Shown: in pieces, positions 47,690 through 58,539 of the stretch
How the letters are laid out: the number at the start of each line of letters is the position of its first letter
Position numbering within the stretch: position 1 is the first letter of the stretch
Source of the DNA: Hydnum rufescens UP504
Taxonomy: Eukaryota; Basidiomycota; Agaricomycetes; Cantharellales; Hydnaceae
Direction of reading: 5' to 3'
NCBI GenBank assembly: GCA_014904985.1
Contig: MU128911.1
Location: 9,118-73,117, forward strand
DNA: 64,000 nt
The notes under the pieces: generated by a model
Databases searched by the model: none
Seen by the model: only the letters and a program-made list of their open reading frames with translations
Told to the model about the DNA's origin: nothing
Program-made: the position numbers and the translations under genes

Positions 47690-49255
47690 CCTCCCCCTTA
47701 TCATGCACCTGACTCCCAATTGGGAATCAGACTGTTGCCCAGCCTGTCTCTGGTGTGATTTTCTGGAGGGGAGCTAGAACAACAAATAATACTACATTAG
47801 TAAAAAAGAAAACAAGGGGGGCCAAAAGAGCAGCAGAAGCTGCTCTTTTGGCCCCTTGTACATCCTGTAATTAAAAACTTACTGGGTGCTTTGCCCGGGG
47901 TCGCGTCAGTTGTGGGTGTTTGAGGGCTGGGCCCTCTGGCGCAGTTGTCAGGGGCTATACCTCCATATTTCGTGTGGGGGCTTTTCACGCAGGGAGGGAG
48001 AAGGCACCTAGATCGGTAAATAATATGTTAATAAAAAAAAAACGCAAGCAGCGCCAAAAGAGCAGTTGGTGCTGCTCTTTTGGCGCCGTACTGTACTCGA
48101 AAACTCACCCAATATTGCCACACACCCGCCGAAGCGGGTGCGTGGTTCGTTCGGGGCCCCCGCAGCCTCGTGCCATGCGTTCCCGTTACTGGGTTTCGTT
48201 CGGGGGTGTTCTTGGCGTGTTGTGTTTCAGCCTCTGGTTTGGTGGGCGTGTTTAAAATAAAAGATATGTTAGTATCAATGATTCAAAGCAGCACAAAAAG
48301 AGCAGCTTTTGCTGCTCTTTTTGCGCCACTGTATTTACAGTAATAAAAACATACCTTATATTACCACACACCTGCCAAAGCGGGTGTGTGGTTCTGTCTG
48401 GTGTTTCTGGCGTCTTGCATTGTGCATCCCTGTTCCCAGGTTTTGTCTGGCGGGTCGGGGGTTTTCAGTTCGCGGTTTCTGCGGGTTGTGGGTACAGACG
48501 GACAACCTACGATAATAAATCAGACGTTAGTCGAGAGCCAAAATAAATAAAAAAGAAAAGCCACGCAAAAGGAGCAGCCTAGGCTGCTCCTTTTGCATGA
48601 CGGTAAGTACTTACCTTGAAAACCAACGCACCCCTTCGGCAGGTGCGTGGTTCCTGTGGCTCTCATGGTCTTCTGGCGCAGTTTCGGTGGGTTACGATTC
48701 AGGGGTGGCACGCAGGTTGTTGTTTTGGGGAGGGGGGGTTCGTTTGGTGGGGGTTTCTTGTGGTTGAGGCGATGGTCTAGAATAAGAGATGATATATTGG
48801 TTAAAAATTAAAACCAGCCCAAAAAGAGCAGCATTGGCTGCTCTTTTTGGGCTATTAGAGGTGCATGATGGACTTACCTTACATAGAACCACACACCTGC
48901 CGCAGCGGGTGTGTGGTTCGCATGGTCACTCGGTGGGCGCGTTCTCACTTGTCGTGGCATCGTTTGGCGTCTTTTTGTTTGTTGCATATTCGGTTGGCGC
49001 GTTGTCATTTGGACCCTGACCGTTCGGTCCTCATTGTTGGCCGGTTTTTCTTTTGAGCCACCAGGCCATGATCTAAAATAATAAAAGAATAACGTTAGTA
49101 ATGATATTCAAAGCCACACAAAAAGAGCAGCTTTCACTGCTCTTTTTGCACTGGCGTATCTGCTTCAATCAAAAAAAACTCACCTTACATGACCACACAC
49201 CCACTGCTGCGGGTGTGTGGTCGTTGGCTTGCCTCTCTCGGTTGTCTGTTCGGTG
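47690..49255 (-). repeat. Array 2, left arm: six intron-like hairpin modules
   Basis: Minus-strand modules with spans 47774-47882, 48008-48108, ~48251-48354, 48507-48614, 48777-48877 and 49073-49183 (101-111 bp). Donors are GTAAGT, GTGAGT or GTATGT. Acceptors are CTAG or TTAG, except that the third module is eroded to TTTAAA. Internal hairpins include GCGCCAAAAGAGCAG...CTGCTCTTTTGGCGC (48051-48086) and AAAAGGAGCAGC...GCTGCTCCTTTT (48565-48596). The exon-side hairpin CCACACACCYGCC...GCGGGTGTGTGG precedes most donors; the outermost module has lost it. Confidence 0.85.
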
Positions 49256-49660
49256 TGTGGCTGTGTAGTTGCAGAGAGCGCAACTCAACGCCGGCAAATG
49301 CCGGCACTCAAAAAGCGCCCAAGTCCCATGGCCACAAGCACAATATAAATTAATAGCAAGCATCTAGACATGTTCTAAATACTAAATAATAACTATTTAT
49401 CCAAAAATGCGAAAGAAGATGACAATAATAAGTCAGGGCTCAATAAGGTATGATAGGCCTATCGTGCCTTATTGAGCCCTAACTTATTATTGTCATCTTC
49501 TTTCGCATTTTTGGATAAATAGTTATTATTTAGTATTTAGAACATGTCTAGATGCTTGCTATTAATTTATATTGTGCTTGTGGCCACAGGACTTGGGGGC
49601 TTTTTGAGTGCTGGCATTTGCCGGCGTTGAGTTGCGTTCTCTTCGCAACCACAACAACGC
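49255..49660. repeat. Array 2 core: ~400-bp near-perfect palindrome
   Basis: Symmetry centre between 49457 and 49458 (GATAGGCCTATC). The arms match closely for about 200 bp each side, including AACTCAACGCCGGC and AAATGCCGGC with the inverse at 49610-49640. The flank motif is shared with the array 1 core, but the inner palindrome sequence is different. The module orientation flips here. Confidence 0.88.
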
Positions 49661-49699
49661 AACCGCCCAGAAAAGGAAGCAGGGCAACCGCCCGAAAAG

Positions 49700-51600
49700 G
49701 GAAGCAGATGACCACGCACCCGTTGCTGCGGGTGTGTGGTCATATAAGATGAGTTTCTTTTTTTATCGTAGTAGCTACAATAGCGCAAAAAGAGCAGCCG
49801 CTGCTGCTCTTTTTGCACTCCTTTAGATTTTTTTTACTAACATATCTTCTATTGTCCTTTATTATTCTAGATCACAGCCTGGTCAAGGCACGGCGTGGCC
49901 TTGTCAAATGACGCTGGCCCAAACAGAAACGCGAGAAAAAAGAACGCGGCACACGAGAACACAACACACGAGAACGCGACGCACAAGAACGCGCCCAACG
50001 CACCAGATGCACCCAATGAGTGAACCAGAGACCACACACTCGCTGTGGCGGGTGTGTGGTACTATATAAGGTGAGTCCTCCCCCAAATCGATACAGCCAC
50101 ACAAAAAGAGCAGTGAAAGCTGCTCTTTTTGTGCTGGTTTTAATTTGTAACTAACATATCTGTTTTTCTAGGTGATCTGCTTGACCACCAATGAAGAAAA
50201 GAACGAACGGAACAGACACCCACCAAACGAACCCCAAGCCCCCTGAAACGACAGCCCACCACACAAACACGCACCAGACGGCAACCCACGTACCAAAGGC
50301 CACACGCCCAACGAAAACCGCGCGGGCGAGACCACCAGACGATGGCACGAAACGACGCAGAGCCAACGAGTGGCCCCAGGAACCACACACCCGCCATGGC
50401 GGGTGTGTGGTACCACAAGATAAGTTTTTTATTTTTTATTTTTTTTGTGGCGCAAGAAGAGCAGCGTAAGCTGCTCTTCTTGCAATCTTTAATGTTTAAC
50501 TAACATGTTTATTCTTCTAGCTTTTGGACTCACACCCACACGAACCCCCACCCCAAACCCACCAAGCGAAACCCCACAACCGCGACCCCGCCGAATGAAG
50601 ACCCGGTGAGCAAAACCCCGCCCGAAGACATGCCAAACGACCCACCCCCCCTTCCCATACAACACGACAAAGAAAACCGCGACCAGCGTGACCATGACGG
50701 ACGACAACGCGCGCAATGAACGGCAGCACGAACCACACCCACTACAGCGGGTGTGGTTCTATATAAGGTGAGTCCCCCCCAATATATACAGCGGCACAGA
50801 AAGAGCAGCGAAAGCTGCTCTTTTTGCGCTGCTTTGAATATTTTCACTAATGCATCTTTTATTACTCTAGATCGTGGCCACAACGAAAACCTGCGAAACC
50901 CGAACGACAATGTGCCAAACAGCAACGCGTCAAACGAGCACACGACAGACAACAACATGACAGACGAGAACGCACCCAGCGAGTGGCCCCGGGAACCACA
51001 CCAGCCACGGCGGGTGTGGCCTATATACAGTGAGTCCCCGCCCCCAGTAGTGTATAGCCGCGCAAAAAGAGCAGCGTAAGCTGCTCTTTTTGCGCTGCCT
51101 TCACTTCTTTACTGACCGACTTTTTTTTTGTATTAGGTCTTCACCTTTCACACAAGCGAATACCAATGCGAGAACCCCCACGACCCCACATATCGAAACC
51201 CGGCCGACCATACACGGGGAATATAAAGTACCACACCCACTGCCGCAGGTGTGGTACTACAAGGTGAGTTTTTTTTATTAATCCTGCAGTGCAAGAAGAG
51301 CAGCATAAGCTGCTCTTCTTGCGAAGCTTTATTGTCTAACATATTGTTTTTTTTTTTCCTAGATCTTGGACTTGAATCTGCATGAACCCCCAACCCCAAA
51401 CCTGCCAAATGAACACCTGGCGAACGAAGATCTGGTGAGCCAAACCTCGCGACCCACCCCACGACCCCGAACCCACCGAGCTGAACCCCGCGACCCCAAA
51501 CCCAGGGAACCAAGCCAACCCCCCCCAACATGAAGGTGAGGTTTTTTCTTTGGCTGTGATTGCGCAAGAAGAGCAGCCTCTGGCTGTTCTTCTTGGGCGC
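49700..51600 (+). repeat. Array 2, right arm (inner): intron-like modules
   Basis: Plus-strand intron-like spans 49749-49870, 50071-50171, 50420-50520, 50768-50870, 51030-51136 and 51264-51362 (99-122 bp), plus a partial module from 51536. Four donors are GTGAGT and two are eroded to AT (49749, 50420). All have an acceptor YAG and most have CTAAC. The hairpin stems change on both sides together: AAAAAGAGCAGC...GCTGCTCTTTTT (50797 on) against AAGAAGAGCAGC...GCTGCTCTTCTT (50455 and 51294). The exon-like parts are strongly C+A-rich with repeated CCAAACGA-like words and no shared reading frame. Confidence 0.86.
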
Positions 51601-52085
51601 ATGGGTGAGCCCCACTGGGCTAGCCTATCATTGTATATAATAATAGTAGTAGTAATAATAATAATAATAAATAAATAAATAATCCATGGATAATCCATGG
51701 CTAGGGGCCCCAGGGGCCCCTGGGCTGCTTGACTAGCCCCCTTGATTGAATTGTGGGGGCCCCTGGGGGCCCCCTGGGTCTGATATCTAGTTAGACCATA
51801 TAAATGCAACCTTTGAAGTATCTAATTAGATACTGATAATTGGCTGACCAGGCTGGTATTATCCCCTCTCCCTGCACAAAGCCCCACATGACAAGAACAC
51901 AGCCCAGGCCCAGTACACAATCCAGCTGTGCACAGCCACCAATGTGAACACCCAACCTCAAACCCATGACCTCAACCATGAAGCCAAACCCATGACCCCA
52001 AACCCAACATACAAACACCTGCCCAATGAGAAACCCACAGTATGAACACCACCCACCCAATGGAAACCTGCCAAATGCAGACCTC
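51600..52085 (+). repeat. Array 2 internal terminus-like segment
   Basis: GCATGGGTGAGCCCCACTGG, an (ATA)n run at 51640-51690, CCCCAGGGGCCCC palindromes, and ATCTAGTTAGAC...GGCTGACCAGG (51785-51855). These repeat the end sequences at 47393-47457 and 53425-53490, so an older end or a nested copy is embedded in the arm. Confidence 0.6.
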
Positions 52086-52900
52086 CAAACAGAGGCCTGC
52101 CATACAGAAAACTGTTATATATAGGTAAGTATCTTGTGTGTGTGACCTTACAAGGAGAGCAGCATTTGCTGCTCTCTTTGTGCTGGTTTCATATTTTAAC
52201 TAACATCTCTGTTCCTCTAGGACATTGAGTGAACCAGAAGCCATGAAACAACAAGCTGCAGCCTGAAGAGATGCAAAGAAAGCCTCCCCTCCCCCAAATG
52301 ACAATCCACCAAATGAACACTGACCAAACAGCCACCCACCAAACAAAACCACCCAAACCACACACCTGCTTCAGCAGGTCTGTTGTAATATATAAGGCAA
52401 GTAGTGTACACAACTGCACAAAAATTGCAACAAATGCTGCTCTTTTTGTGCTGGTTATAAGTTTTAACTAACATCTTATTGATTTTTCTAGGGCATCACC
52501 TGAACCAGCACCTGCTGAACAAAAACATGCCAAATGAGCCCCCCCCTCCTCCCAAACAACAATCCACTGAACAAACAACCACTGAATGAACACCCACCAA
52601 ATGAAGAACCCATGCCAACCACACACCTGCTGCAGCAGGTGTGTGGCAATATATAAGGCAAGTAGACATAGTGTATGCAACTGTGCAAAAAGAGCAGCAT
52701 TTGCTGCTCTTTTTGTGCTGGTTATAATTTTTAACATATTATTGATTCTTCCAGGACATTGCCTGAAGTAGAACCCACTGAATGAACACACACCAAATGA
52801 CCCCTACACCCCTCTTCCTGAATGACCAACCACCAAATGAGCCCCCACAATGACCCATGAGACCCTGCTGAATGAAAACATGCAGCCCCAGGTGAGGCAG
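52086..52900 (+). repeat. Array 2, right arm (outer): three CpG-poor modules
   Basis: Intron-like spans 52125-52220, 52397-52492 and 52658-52754 (96-97 bp). The donors are GTAAGT once and GCAAGT twice. The hairpin before the donor is CACACCTGCTGCAGCAGGTG (52621 on), the CpG-free version of the inner CCCGC...GCGGG form, and the exon-like parts are AAATGAACACC-rich rather than AAACGA-rich. Older, decayed members of the same family. Confidence 0.82.
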
Positions 52901-52929
52901 GAGATAAATATGTAAATATGTACAATAAT

Positions 52930-53495
52930 ATGTATCTAATAGTAATAGATTGATAATATAACTATGGGGGATCTGTGTCTAATAATGAGAATAAACAGTC
53001 ATAAGCAAATAATTATAATTGCTGATAAGCCCATGCAGCCTGCTGACCCATTCAGGGACCTTCCCAGGCTTGCTGGGACCTATCCTGATACCCCCCTCCT
53101 ACATGACTTCTCCCTGGTCATTTTCTAAGTTCAGAGCCAGAAAAAGAAATAGTGGGAAAAAAAAAAAAGGGGAAAAAGAAATTCGGTATTGCCCTTCCCG
53201 CACTCGCCAAGCCTATCCGAATCCCTCCGCGCTTCGCACGATCTCACCCCTTCCATCTCGACCAATGACCGAGCCATTGAATATTATAAGAAATACGTGC
53301 ATGAACATTCAGTATGACTTTTAAAGGATGAGAATGGCTGAATTCAAAGACACCCCAACTGCGTATGAACTAACAGACCTTCCATCCAACCTGGCAAGGC
53401 CCCTGGGCCCCCACCTAAAAACATCTAGTTAGACTATTTAAATGCAAGGCTCATTGTATCTAACTAGATATACATTTGTGGCTGACCAGGGTGCT
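52930..53495 (+). repeat. Array 2 right terminal module, split by an insertion
   Basis: 53035-53142 repeats the array 1 terminus (GACCCATTCAGGGACCTTCC, CTTCTCCCTGGTCATTTTCT, AAGTTCAGAGCCAG). The expected continuation (CCCCACCTAAAA, then ATCTAGTTAG...GGCTGACCAGG) resumes at about 53400. The intervening ~250 bp (53143-53395), with an A/G run and CpG-rich unique sequence, looks inserted. Confidence 0.65.
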
Positions 53496-53589
53496 TTATC
53501 ACTGGTTTCCATGTGCTATTCATTTAGGTAGCCAGTAAGAATCTAGAAAAGCTAGAATAAAAAAGATTCAGTTAGTTATGAAGTTACTT

Positions 53590-53830
53590 AAGGGATGTAT
53601 TTCTTTATTTAGCTACAATCACACCAGAAGAGTAGCCACCAGCTGCTCTTGGGTGCATGGGTGAGCCCCACTGGGCAAAGCCTATCAATGTATATAGGAA
53701 TGATAATAATAAATAATCCTATGGCCAGGGTCCCCCCATGTAAACATCTAGCCAGATATAATAAATGCAATGCTCATTATACCTAATATGATCCAGAAAA
53801 GTGACTCACTAGGCTGGGCACAAGTGCCTA
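53590..53830 (+). repeat. Further partial copy of array end module
   Basis: Contains AGAAGAGTAGCCACCAGCTGCTCTT, GCATGGGTGAGCCCCACTGG, an ATAATAATAAATAATCC run and ACATCTAGCCAGATATAAT, in the same order as 51565-51830. A second outer end or a partial duplication. Confidence 0.6.
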
Positions 53831-54545
53831 ATGAGGCAATGCACAGCCACTTCCCATCCCACAGCACTTTCCATGAGAATATCATCAGTTGCCATGTATC
53901 ATAGACTTGTGAACAGTCTTCCTCAGCTTGCTGAGGGACTGGTACAATGGAGTTTCCTGCCAGGTGTAGATCAGGCATATCCAGGTGACCAATCATGTGA
54001 TGTCTCCCATGGCAATTAGTCTTAGACTCAGTTGGTTTCTGAATATGACATAATCATAAATTAAATCAATAAATCAACATTTGCCTATGATTCCCCCCCA
54101 GGTTGTCAAAAGCCCCCCACACTGTGGCTCATTCAAAGGCAAAACAGTTATAATTATGGTGTCAGGATCACTGAGGATGAGGATAATGGTCTTTCCTGAG
54201 CCTGTCACAGCCTCATGGATGACATTCATACCTTTGTACTGAGCCACAACAACTGTCTTGAGTTCTGCAATGAGAAGTATTTTCTTGTGACCAGATTTCC
54301 CCTACATACAAGGTCTGGGTATTGCTTTCTTTGGGTATTGATAGCAGCCATTCAAAAACCAACTCAGTCTGGGACTAATTGCCACAGGGGAGATCATATG
54401 ATTGGTGCCTGGATATGTCTGATCTACACCTGGTGGCAAACCCAATTGTACCAGTCCCTCAGGTCCCTCAGCAAGATGAAGAAGACTGGCACATAATGAC
54501 TCATTCCCAAGTGGATAATTGGGCAGTGCACAGCCACTTTCCCAA
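53820..54545. repeat. Diverged inverted repeat pair
   Basis: The left part (about 53870-54030: GAGGGACTGGTACAATGG...CAGGTGTAGATCAGGCATATC...GGCAATTAGTC) matches the reverse complement of the right part (about 54345-54500), clearly diverged. The outer ends share GCACAGCCACTT. A decayed foldback; a partial relative is at 46690-46985. Confidence 0.65.
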
Positions 54546-55078
54546 GCCTCAGTCACTGATGGAGAGAAGTAGAGGAAGGAATTTCTTCATGGCTATGTTC
54601 AGAAATTTCATCAAGTTGGCTAGTTGTGTTCTCTCCGTCAGTGACGGAGAGACAGTAGAGGAAGGAATTTCTTCATGGCTATGTTCAGAAATTTCATCAA
54701 GTTGGCTAGTTGTGTTCTCTCCGTCAGTGACGGAGAGACATAGAGCAAGGAATTTCTTCATGGCTATGTTCAGAAATTTCATCAAGTTGGCTAGTTGTGT
54801 TCTCTCCGTCAGTGACGGAGAGACATAGAGCAAGGAATTTCTTCATGGCTATGTTCAGAAATTTCATCAAGTTGGCTAGTTGTGTTCTCTCCGTCAGTGA
54901 CAGAGAGACATAGAGGAAGGAATTTCTTCATGGCTATGTTCAGAAATTTCATCAAGTTGGCTAGTTGTGTTCTCTCCGTCAGTGACGGAGAGACATAGGA
55001 AGGAATTTCTTCATGGCTATGTTCAGAAATTTCATCAAGTTCACTGGTTGTGTTCTCTCTGTCACAGATGGAGAGCAG
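54545..55078 (+). repeat. 85-bp minisatellite, six copies
   Basis: AATTTCTTCATGGCTATG starts at 54580, 54666, 54751, 54836, 54921 and 55004, so the period is 85-86 bp (83 in the last). Each unit carries a perfect short palindrome, TCTCCGTCAGTGACGGAGA. The copies are nearly identical, so expansion is recent. As 85 is not a multiple of three, the long frames across it on both strands are by-products. Confidence 0.95.
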
Positions 55079-55988
55079 CATACACCCATGACAATTTTTT
55101 GTTTTCAACCCTGCAATCATTTGCACCACAGTGTTTCAGCTGTCTCATGTCTGATCTCAGTGATGGAGAGACCAACCCCTGGAGAATTCCTGTGGTGTTT
55201 CTCAGCACCCCTTGGGAATCACCCATGCTGAAACCCCCAGCTTTTTCCCCCAGAATCCACTTCTAACCCAAGCCCCAACCCGTTGTCCACCATCTGCTCA
55301 TCCATATCCCTTCAAGTGGGCGGGTGGGATTGAGACCCATCCATCCAAATTTTCCTTCCAAAGCACACAGCACTCCCGGAAATTCCCGTATGCCTCAGAA
55401 CACCACTCTCAACTTTCCGCCCTACCCAGATGTAAACTGAGAATTCAGCGCAACATTAGTGTAGGTGGCACGTGAGTTGACCATCCAGATTTGCTTCCTG
55501 TGTTTGTTTACTTGATGCAAAGACATGCACCGCAGCCAGCTCCCATGCACCCAATGGATTGTGTACCAAATGGCTGGGACAATGGATGGGGGGGGAAAAA
55601 ACCCCCAGTTTTAAAAATTTTTTTTTTTTTTTTTTCCCCCCCCCCCCCATCCGGTTACTCTTCTTTTTAAGAAAAACAAAAGAAACAAAGTCATAGTCTG
55701 TATAAAAACAAAAATTCCACAAGTCCATAACAACAAAACCACGCTAATTAGGAGACTCGCAACTTAACTGGTAAACAAAAACAACAGTCAATTATTCAAA
55801 AAAAATTCGCCGAACCCAAAACCGAACCCAAACCAAGTGCCCTGACAATCCAAGGGTCCCCTCAAGTCTAGACCATCTCAAATCCATTCATAAAAGCACT
55901 TCTCACACAAAAACCTCTTTCCCCATCCCATCCACTGACTCTAAAAAGAACATATGTCAAAAACAATGCAACTCGTATAAATGCTTAC
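55079..55988. other. Intergenic with homopolymer hairpin
   Basis: GGATGGGGGGGGAAAAAA at about 55585-55600 faces a run of ~20 T followed by ~14 C and ATCC (55617-55652), forming a homopolymer inverted repeat. No gene is seen in the rest. Confidence 0.55.
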
Positions 55989-56366
55989 CTAAAAAGGGGT
56001 AGGACACCATTGAATATGCCTACCAACATACTCACCAATGGCATTTCTGAGACTCATACGGAACTCCCATCCAACCTCGATGACATATACATCCTGGATG
56101 ATGCGACAGGATTCATGGTTTTCTTTGTACAGCATGTCAGGGACCGGAATGATCCAATTCTCAATCTCCACATCAGACAAAGGGGTTACTTTTGCCCCAA
56201 CACGACAACTGCAGTCCAAATGTATACGATTGCCCACCTCGAATCGTATTGCGTAACCTGAGAATACTCCAATGACTCCGATTTTCATGTAAAGGTGCAG
56301 ATAAGAACGGCCATATATGGGAATGTCGACACAGACACGGTCCACCTTCCTACGTTCACCCATCAC
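55989..56366 (-). CDS. Hypothetical 125-aa frame, doubtful
   Basis: An open minus-strand frame (MMGERRKVDRVCVDIPIYGR...) without a recognised domain. The composition is protein-like (balanced charged and hydrophobic residues) but the opposite strand is also open. Could be a fragment of an element gene. Confidence 0.2.
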   Translation of the reverse strand: MMGERRKVDRVCVDIPIYGRSYLHLYMKIGVIGVFSGYAIRFEVGNRIHLDCSCRVGAKVTPLSDVEIENWIIPVPDMLYKENHESCRIIQDVYVIEVGWEFRMSLRNAIGEYVGRHIQWCPTPF

Positions 56367-57859
56367 CCTCCTGAATAAACCACCATCGTCATCGTTGAAT
56401 TGCCTCTAAAAATAAAAATCTTCCTCTATCACGAAAATGCCAGGCGAATGAAAAACACCATAAATGGAAAAGGGGAATATGGACAGCGGATCTGGTCACA
56501 TGTCAAAACCAAATAACTGGATACAAAAGTCATTGAAAAACACGGACCAAATGCCTTCATCCACAATTCTAAAAACTCCCACTACAACCTCGAAAAAGCC
56601 ATGAGTTCAACCAGTATGTAAACACCACGGTCATTAAGGATGTTCATTAAACATTCAGGAACTCAGGCAATAATTCGAATTTGATGGATCAAATTCCTCT
56701 CTCATGTCAGGACTTTCAAATGTTGGGAGAAACTGAAATCAGCCTTGGAGTGTTAGTAACCAACCGCAACTCACACTACCTGGCACTACATGTAGGAGAA
56801 TTTGGTGTATTCTATCCTGATATTGAAAATGACACCGATCACTTCTATTATGCCTACTTAAGCCAAACCCAAATCAAGGACCTCAGCTCAGATGGTCAAC
56901 TTCTCATTCAAATCCACCTCATCCTTGTAGTATTTGGCGAAATGGACGACGAGTGCCCATACCCATACTTCACCCATGCAACCCCCGTCGTCATTTGATC
57001 CTTTATGAAATAAAACGCTGCCTCTGCCTGTGCCCTGATGACATTGATGTATCAGAAGATGACAGCAAAATATGAAGTGACCCTGCCAATCAATGAAGGA
57101 ATCCGAATCCATGGAAAGCCTAAGCAAAATTAAAATGGACACATGGTCATTGGTCTACAGATGCAAAAGTGACATAAAAGCAAATCGAATGACTGTCCTC
57201 AAGGCACGAATCAAAAAGTGTTCACCATGCCATTGGAACTTCACACGATTGTATATTGGCAATTCAATTACCCATACCCTGAACCATTCACTCATCTCAA
57301 ACCCCACACGATTATCCGCTATTATCCAAATCCCCAAGTCACATTTGATGGCATTATAAAGACAAAAAGAGTCGACTGGACAATGTACGAGTTCGGAGAA
57401 CCACATAACAATCGACCCACGATACACCATGATCTCGAAATCAAATTTGTCCTTCTCCTCTGCATTCCAGAAAACACCACTGTACCTCGTCGAACCTTCT
57501 CCATGGATGCTCTTGACCTCCACCCTAACAATATCATCCAAAGGCAAAACTATTAAAAAACGCAGATATTAAAGATCCTTACCCAACAATAAGCGACTTC
57601 TATCACCAAATTCGAAACATAAACTCACAAGAAATCTCACTTTGGTTTGAAGGATGGACGTGGTGGTTCTACATGAGGAGGCATGGTCAGATCTCAATCG
57701 TATAACTGTCAAGAAAGGCAAAGGACATTGCAAGGGGCTGCAATTAAAAGTGTTCACCATCTGTGGAAGATAAAAACATCCAGTATCAGAAAATGCGAAA
57801 TTACACTACTTCCAGCCATTGGACAATCACATGACCAATTATGAAATTAATTACGGCTA
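56367..57859. other. AT-rich stretch with scattered frames
   Basis: Frames at 56681-56998 (+), 57218-57556 (+) and 57155-57547 (-) are open but overlap on opposite strands and show no domain. No gene model is supported. Confidence 0.35.
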
Positions 57860-58310
57860 CATGCAGAAACCAAATTCATTTTATAACTCCATTAGTTTTG
57901 ATCAGAGAGGTACGCCCATATAACACTTAGAAAGCTATGATTCACACCTTTTGAACGGTACCAAATACAAGTTGAATGGACCAAAACTGCACTCTCCAGG
58001 CCAATTTTACTATTAAAATCCAGGATTTCCAGTAAAAAACAAATACCTCCATCAGTTTGCATTCAATCCTCTTGAAACAACCGCGCCTAGAAAGATATAA
58101 AAAATACGCATCCAACGGTACTGATAATGCGAAGAACAGATCAAAATTGAGCTCTACAGAATGATATTACTATCAGAATCAACACCCATCAGTAAAAAAC
58201 GAATTTCTCTGTCAGTTCACATCCGATCTGCTCGAAACCACCACGCCCAGAAAGCTGTTAAAAATCTGCATCAAATGGTACCAAGAACGCCTATTACGGA
58301 TGCAAACTGC
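57860..58310 (+). repeat. Satellite-like repeat, two to three diverged copies
   Basis: Units contain AGTAAAAAACGAATTTCTCT, GTCAGTTCACATCCGATC, CCACCACGCCCAGAAAGCTG, TTAAAAATCTGCATC and a GGTACC end, with a spacing near 175 bp. Earlier copies start near 57870 and 58030. Related units lie at 36140-36420, so it is a dispersed family. Confidence 0.6.
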
Positions 58311-58539
58311 TGTCTCTGTATTGAATCCCACACCATGCACTTGTTCCTTTTATTAACCAGTAACAAAAACACCTTAACCACTGGACTATGCTCAGATTAA
58401 TCTCCAGAACCTGGAGATGTCCCTTAATTTCGCTTCCTATGAGCCCCAAAACACATCACAAGACCAGTGACATCATGCTCCAACCACTCCACAAGCTCAG
58501 CAAATTAGTGACATCATTCCCTTTATGAATCCTTTTGTT

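Noticed and set aside
47774..49183. Rho-independent terminators (GC hairpin plus T-run)
   Set aside because: Bacterial signal; here each hairpin sits between donor and acceptor motifs of a fungal-sized intron.
50191..51079. Open frames of 75-155 aa inside array 2
   Set aside because: They run through hairpins and predicted introns, are low-complexity (His/Thr/Pro/Arg), appear on both strands and do not stay in frame between units.
52271..52791. Hairpin before the donor in the outer modules taken as selected covariation
   Set aside because: The CCCGC/GCGGG to CCTGC/GCAGG change on both sides is what CpG deamination alone would give.
54379..55129. Overlapping long frames on both strands with repeated MFRNFIKLASCVLSVSDGE
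   Set aside because: Created by an 85-bp repeat that cycles through all frames; no start context or domain.
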